From: Bacteroidaceae bacterium
Lineage (GTDB): Bacteria > Bacteroidota > Bacteroidia > Bacteroidales > Bacteroidaceae
DNA: 52,911 nt
Assembly: GCA_017622815.1 (NCBI GenBank)
Contig: JAGAQH010000003.1
Location: 1 to 52,911 of the forward strand
Reading direction: 5' to 3'
A model generated the notes under the pieces. The model was not told the origin of the DNA and searched no databases. It worked only from the letters and a program-made list of their open reading frames with translations. Of this stretch, positions 1 to 8,764 are shown piece after piece; positions within the stretch are counted from its first letter, which is position 1; each line of letters opens with the position of its first letter. Position numbers and translations under genes: made by a program.

Positions 1-1269
1 ACCCTTGAACATGTTTATGGCCGAAACGGAATAGAACCAGCAGAAGACTATAAGCAGGGGGAATGACAATACGTAAAGCACTGCAGGCAGCCAGCCGAAA
101 TTGGAACCTACCACCAATAGCGTTCCTATGGTAAAGATGGGGATAGTGAAAAGGGCTGCCGAACCGTAGAGCATGGAACCCTTGAACATGGGGTCGGACA
201 TCTTCATCCTGAAGAAAGACATGGGCAGCAGATACATGGGCAGGCTGGGCCAGCAGGAGAACAGCCACAGAGGCAACAGAATGATGTGCAAGAGGAGATT
301 GAGGGCCAGCATCAGGGGATGGTTGGTCTTCTTCAGGCTCCTGTCGGAGATGCGCAGTTCGCCTATTCCCTGCTTCAGGGCAAGGGCATCGGCATAAAGT
401 CCCTGCACATCGGCCTGAGCATCAGCCTTGAGGGCATCCAGACGTGCCACCAACTGCTTGTCGGTGAGCAGGCGCTCGGGGAGGTTCAAGGGGTCTATGC
501 CATGGCGGCGTGCATAGTCGTCGCCATAGGTGGTACGGATGAAGTCTATGGCCTCGTAGTTGTCCAGGTCGCGGATGTCGAGCATGAGGTCGGAAATCTG
601 TTCGATGACCAGTTTGTTCACTTCGCGCTGGGCTGTTCGGGGCTTGGTCTTGTACAGTTCATAGTAAGGCATGAGCGAGATGGGTTCGCCGAACTTTATG
701 ACAAACCTGTTGCGGATGCCGAAATAGTGGGAGTAGTGGTTGCAGGTGGGCATGATGGCAATGTCCTTCTCGAAGTTGGCCAGTTCCGCTGCCTCAAAGG
801 CCAGTTTCAGGTAGCCCATGGAGAAGTTGCCAAGCCAACGCTTGTCCTGATGGCCAGCCTCGGGATAGATGACCACGGTCTGACCGTCTATCAAAGCCTG
901 TTCGGACACCTTGAAGGTACTGGTGTTTTCGGAAAGCGACTCGGCTCCGTCATAATCCAGACGGAAGGCAGGAAGCAGACCTATGGAACGAAGGAACTTG
1001 TCGGCTATGGGGTGAACGGCAAACACGCTGGCACGGGCTATAAAGCAGGGCTTGCGTCCGGGAATAGCGAAAAGCAGACCTAAGGGGTCGTTAAGACAGT
1101 TCTGGTGGTTGGAGACAATCAATAGGGGGGTTCCCGCGGGAGGTATCAATTCTGTGTTGACAAGATACACCTTCTTATAGAATATCTTGTCGTGAAGGAA
1201 ACGGAGGTAGGTTTTGAAAGTCCTGTAAAGCCAACCACCCTTCCCGGTGTGCAATTTTTCGTTATTCAT
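1..1269 (-). CDS. PlsC-type lysophospholipid/glycerol acyltransferase, C-terminus cut by window edge
   Basis: The frame starts at ATG 1269 and stays open to the left edge (423 codons), so the C-terminus is missing. Residues ~45-60 read SNHQNCLNDPLG, the acyltransferase active-site block, and a later YPEAGHQD block matches the acyl-acceptor-binding motif (FPEG in E. coli PlsC). The C-terminal third holds at least three hydrophobic segments (for example LLLHIILLPLWLF and LFTIPIFTIGTLLVVG), so it is an inner-membrane enzyme. The family transfers acyl chains to lysophosphatidate or related acceptors in phospholipid synthesis; the acceptor here is not known. Oddity: His and Asp are five residues apart rather than the canonical four (HX4D). 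It follows the HhH gene on the same strand after a 292-bp gap and has its own promoter. Confidence 0.85.
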   Translation of the reverse strand, partial: MNNEKLHTGKGGWLYRTFKTYLRFLHDKIFYKKVYLVNTELIPPAGTPLLIVSNHQNCLNDPLGLLFAIPGRKPCFIARASVFAVHPIADKFLRSIGLLPAFRLDYDGAESLSENTSTFKVSEQALIDGQTVVIYPEAGHQDKRWLGNFSMGYLKLAFEAAELANFEKDIAIMPTCNHYSHYFGIRNRFVIKFGEPISLMPYYELYKTKPRTAQREVNKLVIEQISDLMLDIRDLDNYEAIDFIRTTYGDDYARRHGIDPLNLPERLLTDKQLVARLDALKADAQADVQGLYADALALKQGIGELRISDRSLKKTNHPLMLALNLLLHIILLPLWLFSCWPSLPMYLLPMSFFRMKMSDPMFKGSMLYGSAALFTIPIFTIGTLLVVGSNFGWLPAVLYVLSFPLLIVFCWFYSVSAINMFKG

Positions 1270-1293
1270 ATTCTCATTTTCCTAAATCGCGTG

Positions 1294-1325
1294 CAAAGAT
1301 ATAACATTTTCGTGAGAAATTCAAA
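1294..1325 (-). promoter_or_regulatory. Bacteroidetes-type promoter of the acyltransferase gene
   Basis: On the minus strand TATCTTTG (1301-1294) matches the -7 consensus TAnnTTTG, and TTTG (1325-1322) lies 20 bp upstream as the -33 element. The start codon is about 25 nt downstream of the -7 box. Confidence 0.7.
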
Positions 1326-1358
1326 CTATCTGTGCAAGCATGAATCAATCTCCTTACG

Positions 1359-1384
1359 AAGAAACGCACACCTTATTATATATA
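1359..1384 (-). repeat. 26-bp dispersed element, copy 1
   Basis: This AT-rich block contains TATATATAATAAGGT on the minus strand followed by a CGYTTCTT-like end. It matches a block at 42359-42384 upstream of pnp at 23 of 26 positions. It lies upstream of the acyltransferase promoter. Function unknown. Confidence 0.45.
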
Positions 1385-1536
1385 CGCGCATGCGAGAGAA
1401 TGAAATCACGCCTGGCGAATACCGTGTCCGAACCCCTTGCTGCAGGCTCTACAAGACTTTACAGACACGGAAGAACAACTTTACAGACGAACGACTATAA
1501 AGTGCAGAGGGACAAGAGCAAAGACCGCACACATAT

Positions 1537-1553
1537 CCGCTTCAGCGAAGCGG
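1537..1553. terminator. Short perfect hairpin downstream of the HhH gene
   Basis: CCGCTTC-AGC-GAAGCGG forms a perfect 7-bp stem with a 3-nt loop just beyond the HhH stop codon. No clear U-tract follows on either strand, so terminator function is tentative. The rest of the 1326-1561 gap shows no gene. Confidence 0.3.
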
Positions 1554-1561
1554 CATAAAAG

Positions 1562-2521
1562 TCAGTCAAAGGAAATGTAGGGAGAGAGGCGCAGAATATC
1601 GGCCTCGGAAAAATGAGGCAACGACTTGAGTACCTCCATGCTGCGGATAGGACCATGCACACGACGGTAGTCTGCTATCTCGGATGCACGGTAATAACCC
1701 ATATACGGATGCTTCATGAGTTTGCGTGTGCTGAGACTATTTATCTGCAGTTTCTCCAGCACTGAGGTATCCGTTACCTCCACCCATGCAAGTGCATCGG
1801 CAGGGAAGTCCTCTATTTCAAGCAACTGATCGGTAGAAGTGTATCCACCAAGACGCCGACGATACTGCAGGACCTTGCGGGAGAAATACGGACCTATTCC
1901 TGGAACACGGCAAAGCAGGACACTGTCGGCCAGATTGACGTCTATGGTTTCGTCCCCGGAAAGTTTCTTCGGATAAGTGGGCTTTGCTACCGCTGACGCG
2001 GAAGAATCCGAGCCAACAGAAAGGGAATCGGACACAGAGTCCCCGAGGGCCTTGGCACGTGGGGTTGAAGACAGGCGCGGGTCCGCGCTCTCAACCACAG
2101 GCACAAGTTGGTACTTGGATGCAATACGTATCAGAGGCGACAGGTGTTCCCACTGCTCGTTGGTAAGACGGTAAACCCGGCGGAAATCGTCCTTCGTGCT
2201 GAACCGACCGCCCTTGGCACGATAACGGTAGATGCTCCTGACCTGGAACGGAGCCAGGCCAAGGCGAAGCAACTGGGTGCTGTCTGCCTCGTTGGGATCG
2301 AACAGGAAAGAGTCAGGTTCCACCTGGGGCACGGCATAATAACGGGAAGAGGTCGGAGAAACAGAGTCAGAGGCGATGGAGACAAGCGCCTCTCCTACCC
2401 TACCACCCCTGCCACTGCGACATCTGGAGAGCAGGGCGGCCCCCAATATCACAAGGCTGACATTGAGGACGGCCAACAGGAATACGACCTGTGTACGCGT
2501 GAACCACTTCCGCCGTTTCAT
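1562..2521 (-). CDS. Helix-hairpin-helix (ComEA-like) membrane-anchored protein
   Basis: A 319-aa protein with one N-terminal transmembrane segment (about residues 11-32) followed by three helix-hairpin-helix repeats. These include DPNEADSTQLLRLGL (~75-130), DVNLADSVLLCRVPGIGPYFSRK (catalogued here as the best copy, ~193-245; the GIGPYFSRK part is the HhH core) and INSLSTRKLMKHPYMGY (~258-315). HhH units bind DNA non-specifically, and ComEA-like proteins take part in DNA uptake, but Bacteroidetes carry many such proteins of unproven role. It begins 6 bp after the SNF transporter stop, so it is probably the last gene of the acyl-CoA ligase-prfB operon. Ser-rich linkers separate the repeats. 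Confidence 0.75.
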   Translation of the reverse strand: MKRRKWFTRTQVVFLLAVLNVSLVILGAALLSRCRSGRGGRVGEALVSIASDSVSPTSSRYYAVPQVEPDSFLFDPNEADSTQLLRLGLAPFQVRSIYRYRAKGGRFSTKDDFRRVYRLTNEQWEHLSPLIRIASKYQLVPVVESADPRLSSTPRAKALGDSVSDSLSVGSDSSASAVAKPTYPKKLSGDETIDVNLADSVLLCRVPGIGPYFSRKVLQYRRRLGGYTSTDQLLEIEDFPADALAWVEVTDTSVLEKLQINSLSTRKLMKHPYMGYYRASEIADYRRVHGPIRSMEVLKSLPHFSEADILRLSPYISFD

Positions 2522-2527
2522 GCACTG

Positions 2528-3889
2528 CTAAAGCATCTCCATCACTCCCTTGACGAACATGGACATGATGGCAATGGGGGCAACCCATCGAATCAGGAAC
2601 ATGAGCACGCCGAAAAGGCGTCCGGACAGAGTGCCGTTGTTAGTCACCTCCATATATACCAGTTTGCGGTCCAGATACCAGCCCACGAACAGGACAATGA
2701 GGACACCGCCTATGGGAAGCATAATCTTGGAGGATACGGAATCGAACAGGTCGAAGATGTTCATGCCGAATAGCGTCCAACCGCTCAACACGCCAAAACT
2801 GAGGCTGCATATCACACCAAGGGACATGGTGCTGACGGAAACCAGAGTGGCGGCCTTCTTTCGGGACATGTGCCAGTTCTCATGCACATAGGCGGTGACT
2901 GACTCGTGCAGTGATATGGCACTGGTGAGGGCGGCAAGGAAGAGCAGTATGTAGAACATGCCGCTGAAGAGATAACCCAACCAGGGCACACTGTCGAAAG
3001 CCATATTGAATACGTATGGCAGAGTCTGGAATACCAGGCCGGGACCCGCATTGGCCTCGACACCAGGTACCGAGAAGACGGCAGGGAATACAATAAAACC
3101 GCTAAGCACGGCCACGAAGGTGTCTATGGTGGCCACACTGGCGGCAGAAGACATCAGGCGTGTCTTGGGGCCGAAGTAACTGGCATAGGTGCACAGGCAT
3201 CCCATGGCCAGAGACAACGAATAGAATGCTTGGCCCATGGCACTGAGCACGGCAGATACGGTAAGTTTTGAGAAGTCGGGCTTCAGCAGGAACCTCAGAC
3301 CCTCGTCTATGCCCGGCATGCTGAATGCACAAAGTACCAGCAGACCGATGATGAGCAACAATACGGGCATCATCACCTTGGAACACTTCTCTATACCGCC
3401 CTGAACACCGCGGGAAATGACAATGTGCGTAAGGAGCATGAAGAAGGCGGCAAAGAGGACGCTGAGCCAGGGATTGGCGACGAAGTTGCCAAAGAATGCG
3501 CCATAGTCCGTATCCTTGTCCATGAGCACGCCGCTGAAACTGCTATAGGTGTAGTATAGCGTCCAGCCGCTCACCACAATGTAATAACTAAGGATGACAA
3601 AGGCCGCCAAGATGCCGAGTATGCCTATGAAACGCCACCACCTGCCGGGGGCAAGCCTGCGAAAGGCCTCTATCATGTTGCTCTGCGTGTGACGTCCTAT
3701 CACAAACTCGCTGACCATGATGGGCAAACCCATCAGAAGGATACACAAAAGATATACCAGAATGAAGGCGGCACCACCATTGTTGCCCACCTCCATAGGG
3801 AAACGCCACACATTGCCCAGACCGACTGCACTGCCGGCTGCGGCAAAGATGGCTCCCATACGACTACCGAAATTCGCGTGTTTCTCCAT
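2528..3889 (-). CDS. Sodium-dependent SNF-family (neurotransmitter:sodium symporter) transporter, copy 1
   Basis: A 453-aa polytopic membrane protein with about 11-12 hydrophobic segments. The N-terminal signature AGSAVGLGNVWRFPMEVGNNGG (core GSAVGLGNVWRFP) is the substrate/Na+-binding TM1 region of the SNF family (LeuT fold), so it should import an amino acid or related solute with Na+. The substrate cannot be read from sequence. Its ATG overlaps the stop of the upstream paralogue by one base (TAATG), indicating translational coupling. It is a clear tandem paralogue of the neighbouring 443-aa gene, sharing the same motifs in the same order. Confidence 0.92.
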   Translation of the reverse strand: MEKHANFGSRMGAIFAAAGSAVGLGNVWRFPMEVGNNGGAAFILVYLLCILLMGLPIMVSEFVIGRHTQSNMIEAFRRLAPGRWWRFIGILGILAAFVILSYYIVVSGWTLYYTYSSFSGVLMDKDTDYGAFFGNFVANPWLSVLFAAFFMLLTHIVISRGVQGGIEKCSKVMMPVLLLIIGLLVLCAFSMPGIDEGLRFLLKPDFSKLTVSAVLSAMGQAFYSLSLAMGCLCTYASYFGPKTRLMSSAASVATIDTFVAVLSGFIVFPAVFSVPGVEANAGPGLVFQTLPYVFNMAFDSVPWLGYLFSGMFYILLFLAALTSAISLHESVTAYVHENWHMSRKKAATLVSVSTMSLGVICSLSFGVLSGWTLFGMNIFDLFDSVSSKIMLPIGGVLIVLFVGWYLDRKLVYMEVTNNGTLSGRLFGVLMFLIRWVAPIAIMSMFVKGVMEML

Positions 3890-5220
3890 TATCCGCTAAT
3901 CAAACCATAAATGAATATTATGCCAATACCTATTGGCGCAACCCAACTGAACAGAACCATCAGCAGGGGAGTGAATCTTGAATCGAGTTCCTGAGCCACG
4001 AGTTTCTTGTTCATGTCCCATCCGACAAAGGTACAGATGAGCAGACCGCCAAGAGGCATGAGGAACTTGGCAGTGATGAAGTCGAACAGGTCAAAGAAAC
4101 CCTTGCCCATAAGCGTGACTTCCTTCCACAGACCGAACGACAGGCTGCAGGCTATGCCCATCAACAGACAGAGGGCGGTGACGATGGTGGCGGCCTTGGG
4201 GCGGCTCAACTTGAAAGTCTCGTGTATGTATGCCGTGCATATCTCGTGCATGGAAATGCTGCTGGTGAGGGCAGCAAGAAGCAGGAGCACATAGAACAGA
4301 CTGGAGAAGATGTACTCCAGTACGGGCACACCGCCAAATGCTTCCTGGAACACGTATGGCAAGGTGATGAACACAAGTCCGGGACCGGAATCGGCACTGA
4401 CTCCCACACTGAACACGGCAGGGAATATGATGAAACCGGCAGAAACGGCAACCAGCGTGTCTATGGTGCATACACCCACAGCCGAGGAGAATAGGCGGGT
4501 CTCCTTGTTGAAATAACTGGCATACGTGGCCAACGTGCCCATGCCTACGCTGAGCGAGAAGAACGCCTGCCCCATGGCACTGATGACCACATCCTTGGTG
4601 ACCTTGGAGAAGTCGGGCGTGAGCAGGAACCTGATGCCTTCCATGGCATTGGGCATGGTCAGCGAGAATGCGGCAAGGACAAAGATGATAAGCAGGAGCA
4701 GGGGCATCATGATCTTGCTGTAACGTTCGATACCCTTCTCCACTCCCGTGGCCACGACATAATGCGTGAGAAGCAGGAATACGGTAAGGAACAGAGCAGG
4801 ACGCCAGGGACTGGACACGAAATCATTGAAATGCTGTCCGAAGTCCGAGCCCGACATGAGGTTGCCCACAAGGGATTCACAGGTATAGTCCAGAGTCCAT
4901 CCTGCCACAACACTGTAATACGAGAGTACAAGGAAACCGGCCAGCACACCCATAAAACCGGATACCACCCACGGTTTGCCCGGGGCCAACACACGATACG
5001 AGCCGACCACATTGGAGTGGCTGGAACGTCCTATGACAAACTCGGCCACCATAACAGGCATGGCCAGGAAGAACACACACACCAGGTATATCAGAATAAA
5101 AGCAGCCCCGCCGTTGCTGCCACATTCTGTTGGGAAACGCCATATATTGCCCAGTCCCACGGCACTGCCGGCCGAGGCAAGTACGGCGCCTATCTTGCTT
5201 CCGAAATTTCCTCTTTCCAT
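3889..5220 (-). CDS. Sodium-dependent SNF-family transporter, copy 2
   Basis: A 443-aa LeuT-fold symporter with the TM1 signature GSAVGLGNIWRFP and about 11-12 TM segments. Near residue 40 FILIYLVCVFFLAMPVMVAEF matches copy 1 almost segment for segment, so the pair arose by duplication and then diverged. The start ATG (5220) lies 31 bp inside the 3' end of the upstream CYTH gene. The overlap and the TAATG junction with copy 1 support co-expression. Two such symporters may transport different amino acids or act at different affinities; this is inference. Confidence 0.9.
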   Translation of the reverse strand: MERGNFGSKIGAVLASAGSAVGLGNIWRFPTECGSNGGAAFILIYLVCVFFLAMPVMVAEFVIGRSSHSNVVGSYRVLAPGKPWVVSGFMGVLAGFLVLSYYSVVAGWTLDYTCESLVGNLMSGSDFGQHFNDFVSSPWRPALFLTVFLLLTHYVVATGVEKGIERYSKIMMPLLLLIIFVLAAFSLTMPNAMEGIRFLLTPDFSKVTKDVVISAMGQAFFSLSVGMGTLATYASYFNKETRLFSSAVGVCTIDTLVAVSAGFIIFPAVFSVGVSADSGPGLVFITLPYVFQEAFGGVPVLEYIFSSLFYVLLLLAALTSSISMHEICTAYIHETFKLSRPKAATIVTALCLLMGIACSLSFGLWKEVTLMGKGFFDLFDFITAKFLMPLGGLLICTFVGWDMNKKLVAQELDSRFTPLLMVLFSWVAPIGIGIIFIYGLISG

Positions 5221-5690
5221 AATTTGAACGGGTAGTTGCGCATGTGACTGTTGTAGAAACGACGGTCACCGGTAACCTCACGCCCGATGAAGTCGGGCTT
5301 CATGAAGGGCTCGTCCTCGCTGGCCAGTTCCACCTCGGCAAGTACAAGTCCCTCGTTGTCACCGTAGAACTCGTCTATCTCCCAGGTGTGACGCCCGTCG
5401 GGCGACTTGACGAGATAGCGGGTCTTGTCGATGATACCTGGCTCGCATATCTCCAAAAGGTCGCGAGCGTCGGCCAAAGGTATCTCGGTGTCGAACTCAT
5501 AACGTGTAAGACCGGCCAGACCGCTGGGTCCCTTGATGGTAAGGTAGCCCTTGTCGGCACGGATGCGTACACGCACGGTTCGCCCGTTGCCACTGGCAAT
5601 GTAGCCCTGCTGTATCCGCGTGGCATCGTAGGATTGTGACTTGAAGTCGCCGACAACCAGAAACTTCCTCTCTGTCTCGTAATGCGCCAT
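5190..5690 (-). CDS. CYTH-domain protein (triphosphate tunnel metalloenzyme; adenylate cyclase class IV/ThTPase-like)
   Basis: A 166-aa single-domain protein starting HYETERKFLV. The ExExK motif (ETERK, residues ~5-9) is the CYTH hallmark, followed by alternating Arg/Lys/Glu strands (RVRIRADKGYLTIKG, YEFDTEIP, TWEIDEFYGDNEGLVLAEVEL) that build the charged triphosphate tunnel. Bacterial members of this size usually hydrolyse tripolyphosphate or thiamine triphosphate with Mg2+/Mn2+; cyclase activity is less likely. It lies 30 bp downstream of prfB and overlaps the start of the SNF transporter by 31 bp, so it belongs to the same operon. Confidence 0.88.
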   Translation of the reverse strand: MAHYETERKFLVVGDFKSQSYDATRIQQGYIASGNGRTVRVRIRADKGYLTIKGPSGLAGLTRYEFDTEIPLADARDLLEICEPGIIDKTRYLVKSPDGRHTWEIDEFYGDNEGLVLAEVELASEDEPFMKPDFIGREVTGDRRFYNSHMRNYPFKLWKEEISEAR

Positions 5691-5720
5691 ATTGTCTACT
5701 GAAAGAATGCGCCCGAAGGC

Positions 5721-6830
5721 CTACTCGCCTCCGAACTCCATCAAATACGCCTTAATGAACGCATCTATCTTGCCGTCCATCACTCCGCCCACATCGCTCG
5801 TCTGGTAGTTGGTACGATGGTCCTTGACACGGCGGTCATCGAACACGTAACTTCTGATCTGGCTGCCCCACTCTATCTTGCGCTTGCCGGCCTCTATCTT
5901 GGCCTGCTCCTCCATGCGGTGCTGCAGTTCCTTGTCGTAAAGCATGGAGCGCAGAAGGCGGAGGGCGTTCTCCTTGTTCTTGGGCTGGTCGCGGGTCTCG
6001 GTGTTCTCAATGAGGATTTCCTCCTCCTCGCCAGTATAGGGGTCCTTGTACATGTAGCGGAGACGCACACCGGACTCAACCTTGTTGACGTTCTGACCGC
6101 CGGCACCCGAACTGCGGAAGGTGTCCCATGAAATGCGGGCCTGCTCTATGTTCACCTCGATGGTATCGTCCACCAGAGGGGTAACGAAGACTGAGGCAAA
6201 AGAGGTCATGCGCTTGCCCTGGGCATTGTAAGGCGAAACACGCACCAGACGGTGCACGCCGTTCTCGCTCTTGAGATAGCCATAGGCAAACTCGCCTTCT
6301 ATCTCCAGGGTACAGGACTTTATACCAGCATCATCGCCCTCCAGCAGGTTGGCGACACGCACCTTGTAGCCGTTCTTGTCGGCCCACTGCATATAGAGGC
6401 GCATGAGCATCTGTGCCCAGTCCTGGGCTTCGGTACCACCTGCTCCGGAGTTGATCTTCAGCACGGCATCCATGGAGTCTTCCTCCTTGCGGAGCATGTT
6501 CTTAAGTTCCAGTTCCTCTATAGAGGTGATAGTCCGCGCATAGAGTTCATCCACTTCCTGTTCGGTAACCAGTTCTTCCTTATAGAAATCAAAGGCTGTC
6601 GCCAACTCATCGGCCAAAGTACTTACTTCCTGATAGCCCTTGATCCATTTTTCCAGTCCCTTTACAACCTTCATCTGTTCCTCGGCACGCTTCTGGTCCT
6701 CCCAGAACTCGGGCGCCTGAGTGCGCAGTTGCTCTTCTTCGTACTGGATCTTCTTAGCCGGAATGTTGAGATAGTGGTTCAGCTGTTCCACCCGGGACTG
6801 AACCTCCTTCAATTGGTCTTGTGTAATCAT
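5721..6830 (-). CDS. prfB: Peptide chain release factor 2
   Basis: A 369-aa RF2 that catalyses peptidyl-tRNA hydrolysis at UGA/UAA. The GGQ catalytic loop is visible as SSGAGGQNVNKVESG (~residue 244), and the stop-codon recognition region reads RVSPYNAQG (~198), SPY in place of the E. coli SPF tripeptide. The reading frame is continuous through the N-terminal region (EQLNHYLNIPAKK) where many bacteria have an in-frame UGA and a +1 programmed frameshift, so no autoregulatory frameshift is present. The ATG overlaps the acyl-CoA ligase stop (ATGA). CYTH follows after 30 bp. Confidence 0.97.
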   Translation of the reverse strand: MITQDQLKEVQSRVEQLNHYLNIPAKKIQYEEEQLRTQAPEFWEDQKRAEEQMKVVKGLEKWIKGYQEVSTLADELATAFDFYKEELVTEQEVDELYARTITSIEELELKNMLRKEEDSMDAVLKINSGAGGTEAQDWAQMLMRLYMQWADKNGYKVRVANLLEGDDAGIKSCTLEIEGEFAYGYLKSENGVHRLVRVSPYNAQGKRMTSFASVFVTPLVDDTIEVNIEQARISWDTFRSSGAGGQNVNKVESGVRLRYMYKDPYTGEEEEILIENTETRDQPKNKENALRLLRSMLYDKELQHRMEEQAKIEAGKRKIEWGSQIRSYVFDDRRVKDHRTNYQTSDVGGVMDGKIDAFIKAYLMEFGGE

Positions 6831-8635
6831 TCTTCTTCGTACATCTTTTCTATCTGCTCCTTATAATTCTTGTACAGAACTGCACGCTTCACCTTCAGCG
6901 TGTTGGTCAGTTCGCCCCTCTCCAAACTGAAGGGTTCGGGGAGCAATGTTATTTTCTTAATCTGTTCGTAATTTGCAAATTCCTGTTGCAGTGTGTCTAT
7001 TCGGTACATCATGAACTTGACAACACGCTCGTTGGCACACAGTTCGACATTATCCGCACAATCCACACCATAGTCGCGGGCCAGTTCCCTGAGAAGGTCA
7101 TACTGAGGAATAACCAACGCAGAAACGAACTTGCGCTGCTCGGCGACAACAACAATCTGGTCTATATACTTGTCCACGCATAGTTTGGACTCTATGAGCT
7201 GAGGCGCAATATACTTGCCGTTACTGGTCTTGAAGAGGTCCTTTATCCTGTCGGTAAGGAACAGTTCCCCGTCCTTGATGTAACCGGCATCGCCGGTATG
7301 GAACCAACCGTCGGCATCGATGGAGAGTTCCGTTACCTCAGCCTTGCGATAGTATCCCTTGGTGATAGTCTTGCCCTTCAGCAGGATTTCATCGTTTTCA
7401 CCGAAACGGATCTGTACACCCTCGAGCAAACGTCCAACACTTCCGATGGAAGCAGGGCGATTGAAACGGTCAATACTTACCGTGGCCGTGCTTTCCGTCA
7501 AGCCATAGCCCACGATCATCATCAGACCGGCAGAACGGACAAAGTCTTCCACCTTAGGAGGAACTGCCGCACCTGCCGTGGGGAAGAAGTTGGCACGTTC
7601 CAGTCCGAGTTGCTTCTTCAGGAAGGCTATCATTGTACCTTCGTAAATAGAATACTGAAGGCGTAAGGCCAAAGGCGGTTCAATACCCTTCATCCTGTAC
7701 TCTACATTGTATTCATGCCCCACACTCAAAGCGTCGAGCAGAAGTTTCCTCTGCATGGGGTTGCTTCGCTCTATGCGTTCCTGTACGGCGGAATATACCT
7801 TTTCCCAAAAACGAGGTACGGCACACATGCATGTCGGATGTACTTCGCGCATGGACTGGAGCACATCGGAAGGTTTGCGGTTCACTGCCAGCGTACAACC
7901 GTTGGCAATACAGAGATATGCCCATCCGCGCTCCAACACATGGGTAAAGGGAAGGAAGTTAAGCACCACGTCCTTTTCTGAAAGGGGGAATACACCATAA
8001 TGCGAAGCCACTGCCGTGTTCAGCATCTCGTGAGTAAGCATCACACCCTTGGACAGCCCTGTCGTGCCACTGGTATAAAGGATATTGGCCAGGTCATCTG
8101 GCTGGACCTTCTCGGAGCGGGCACAGACAACACCTTTATGCATATCCGAACCGGAAGCAAGGAAGTCATCAAAATAAACGCTGATACTATCCTCGGGGTT
8201 AAGGCAAACATCACGACTGAAGATGATCAGACGCTCGAGTGTAGAACCATGCTTGAGCACACGAAACGCAATGTCGTACTGGTCCTGCTCGCCAACGAAA
8301 ATAAACCTGACGCTGGCATCGCTGACAATGTACTTTACCTGCATCTCACTGCTGGTAGCATACATCGGTATCACGACTGCCCTGATGGCATAGGATGCGA
8401 AGTCCACCATCAACCCCTCTGGCATATTCTGCGAAAAAACGGCAATGTTCTCCTGCTCTGCCACGCCCAACGTTATCATTGCGTCCGAGAGACGACGCAC
8501 ACTGAGCGAGAACTGTTTCCACGAGATATCCTTCCATATACCGAGTGAATAGTCACGATAGCGCAATGCCACCCGCTCTCCGTAGATGCGGGCCTGGTCG
8601 TGCACAAGTTTTTGTAACGGACTGAAATTCTGCAT
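6827..8635 (-). CDS. Long-chain-fatty-acid--CoA ligase (AMP-binding enzyme)
   Basis: A 602-aa ANL-superfamily enzyme that activates fatty acids to acyl-CoA via acyl-AMP. Motifs in order are the P-loop-like ILYTSGTTGLSKG (~190), GYGLTE (A5) and the C-terminal hinge DGWFHTGDAGYIKDGELFLTDRIKDLFKTSNGKYIAP. I chose ATG 8635 (MQNFSPLQK) because the upstream in-frame codons overlap the promoter and show no family similarity. It is the first gene of a probable six-gene run ending in the HhH protein, with a TAnnTTTG promoter just upstream. Its stop overlaps the prfB start. Confidence 0.93.
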   Translation of the reverse strand: MQNFSPLQKLVHDQARIYGERVALRYRDYSLGIWKDISWKQFSLSVRRLSDAMITLGVAEQENIAVFSQNMPEGLMVDFASYAIRAVVIPMYATSSEMQVKYIVSDASVRFIFVGEQDQYDIAFRVLKHGSTLERLIIFSRDVCLNPEDSISVYFDDFLASGSDMHKGVVCARSEKVQPDDLANILYTSGTTGLSKGVMLTHEMLNTAVASHYGVFPLSEKDVVLNFLPFTHVLERGWAYLCIANGCTLAVNRKPSDVLQSMREVHPTCMCAVPRFWEKVYSAVQERIERSNPMQRKLLLDALSVGHEYNVEYRMKGIEPPLALRLQYSIYEGTMIAFLKKQLGLERANFFPTAGAAVPPKVEDFVRSAGLMMIVGYGLTESTATVSIDRFNRPASIGSVGRLLEGVQIRFGENDEILLKGKTITKGYYRKAEVTELSIDADGWFHTGDAGYIKDGELFLTDRIKDLFKTSNGKYIAPQLIESKLCVDKYIDQIVVVAEQRKFVSALVIPQYDLLRELARDYGVDCADNVELCANERVVKFMMYRIDTLQQEFANYEQIKKITLLPEPFSLERGELTNTLKVKRAVLYKNYKEQIEKMYEEE

Positions 8636-8658
8636 GGTGTTATGCCTTAAATCACGCG

Positions 8659-8666
8659 CAAAGATA
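8659..8666 (-). promoter_or_regulatory. -7 promoter element of the acyl-CoA ligase operon
   Basis: TATCTTTG on the minus strand, about 24 nt upstream of ATG 8635, in the divergent intergenic region shared with the M20 gene. No clear -33 TTTG is visible. Confidence 0.6.
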
Positions 8667-8730
8667 CTATTTTCCTGACATACTTGCGGAATATTGAACG
8701 GAATAATTTCCGTATTGTGACAAAAAAGAG

Positions 8731-8738
8731 TAACTTTG
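8731..8738 (+). promoter_or_regulatory. -7 promoter element of the M20 deacylase gene
   Basis: TAACTTTG matches TAnnTTTG and lies 26 nt before ATG 8765. Together with the minus-strand box at 8659-8666 it makes a compact divergent promoter region. Confidence 0.55.
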
Positions 8739-8764
8739 CTGTGAGAATACACCTCAAAAAAACA

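Noticed and set aside
286-1083. A 265-codon open frame on the plus strand
   Set aside because: Antisense to the PlsC-type acyltransferase, which carries the active-site block and a promoter.
6690-6830. Hidden RF2 frameshift site
   Set aside because: The frame was read from ATG through EQLNHYLNIPAKK with no in-frame TGA and no upstream partial frame needed.
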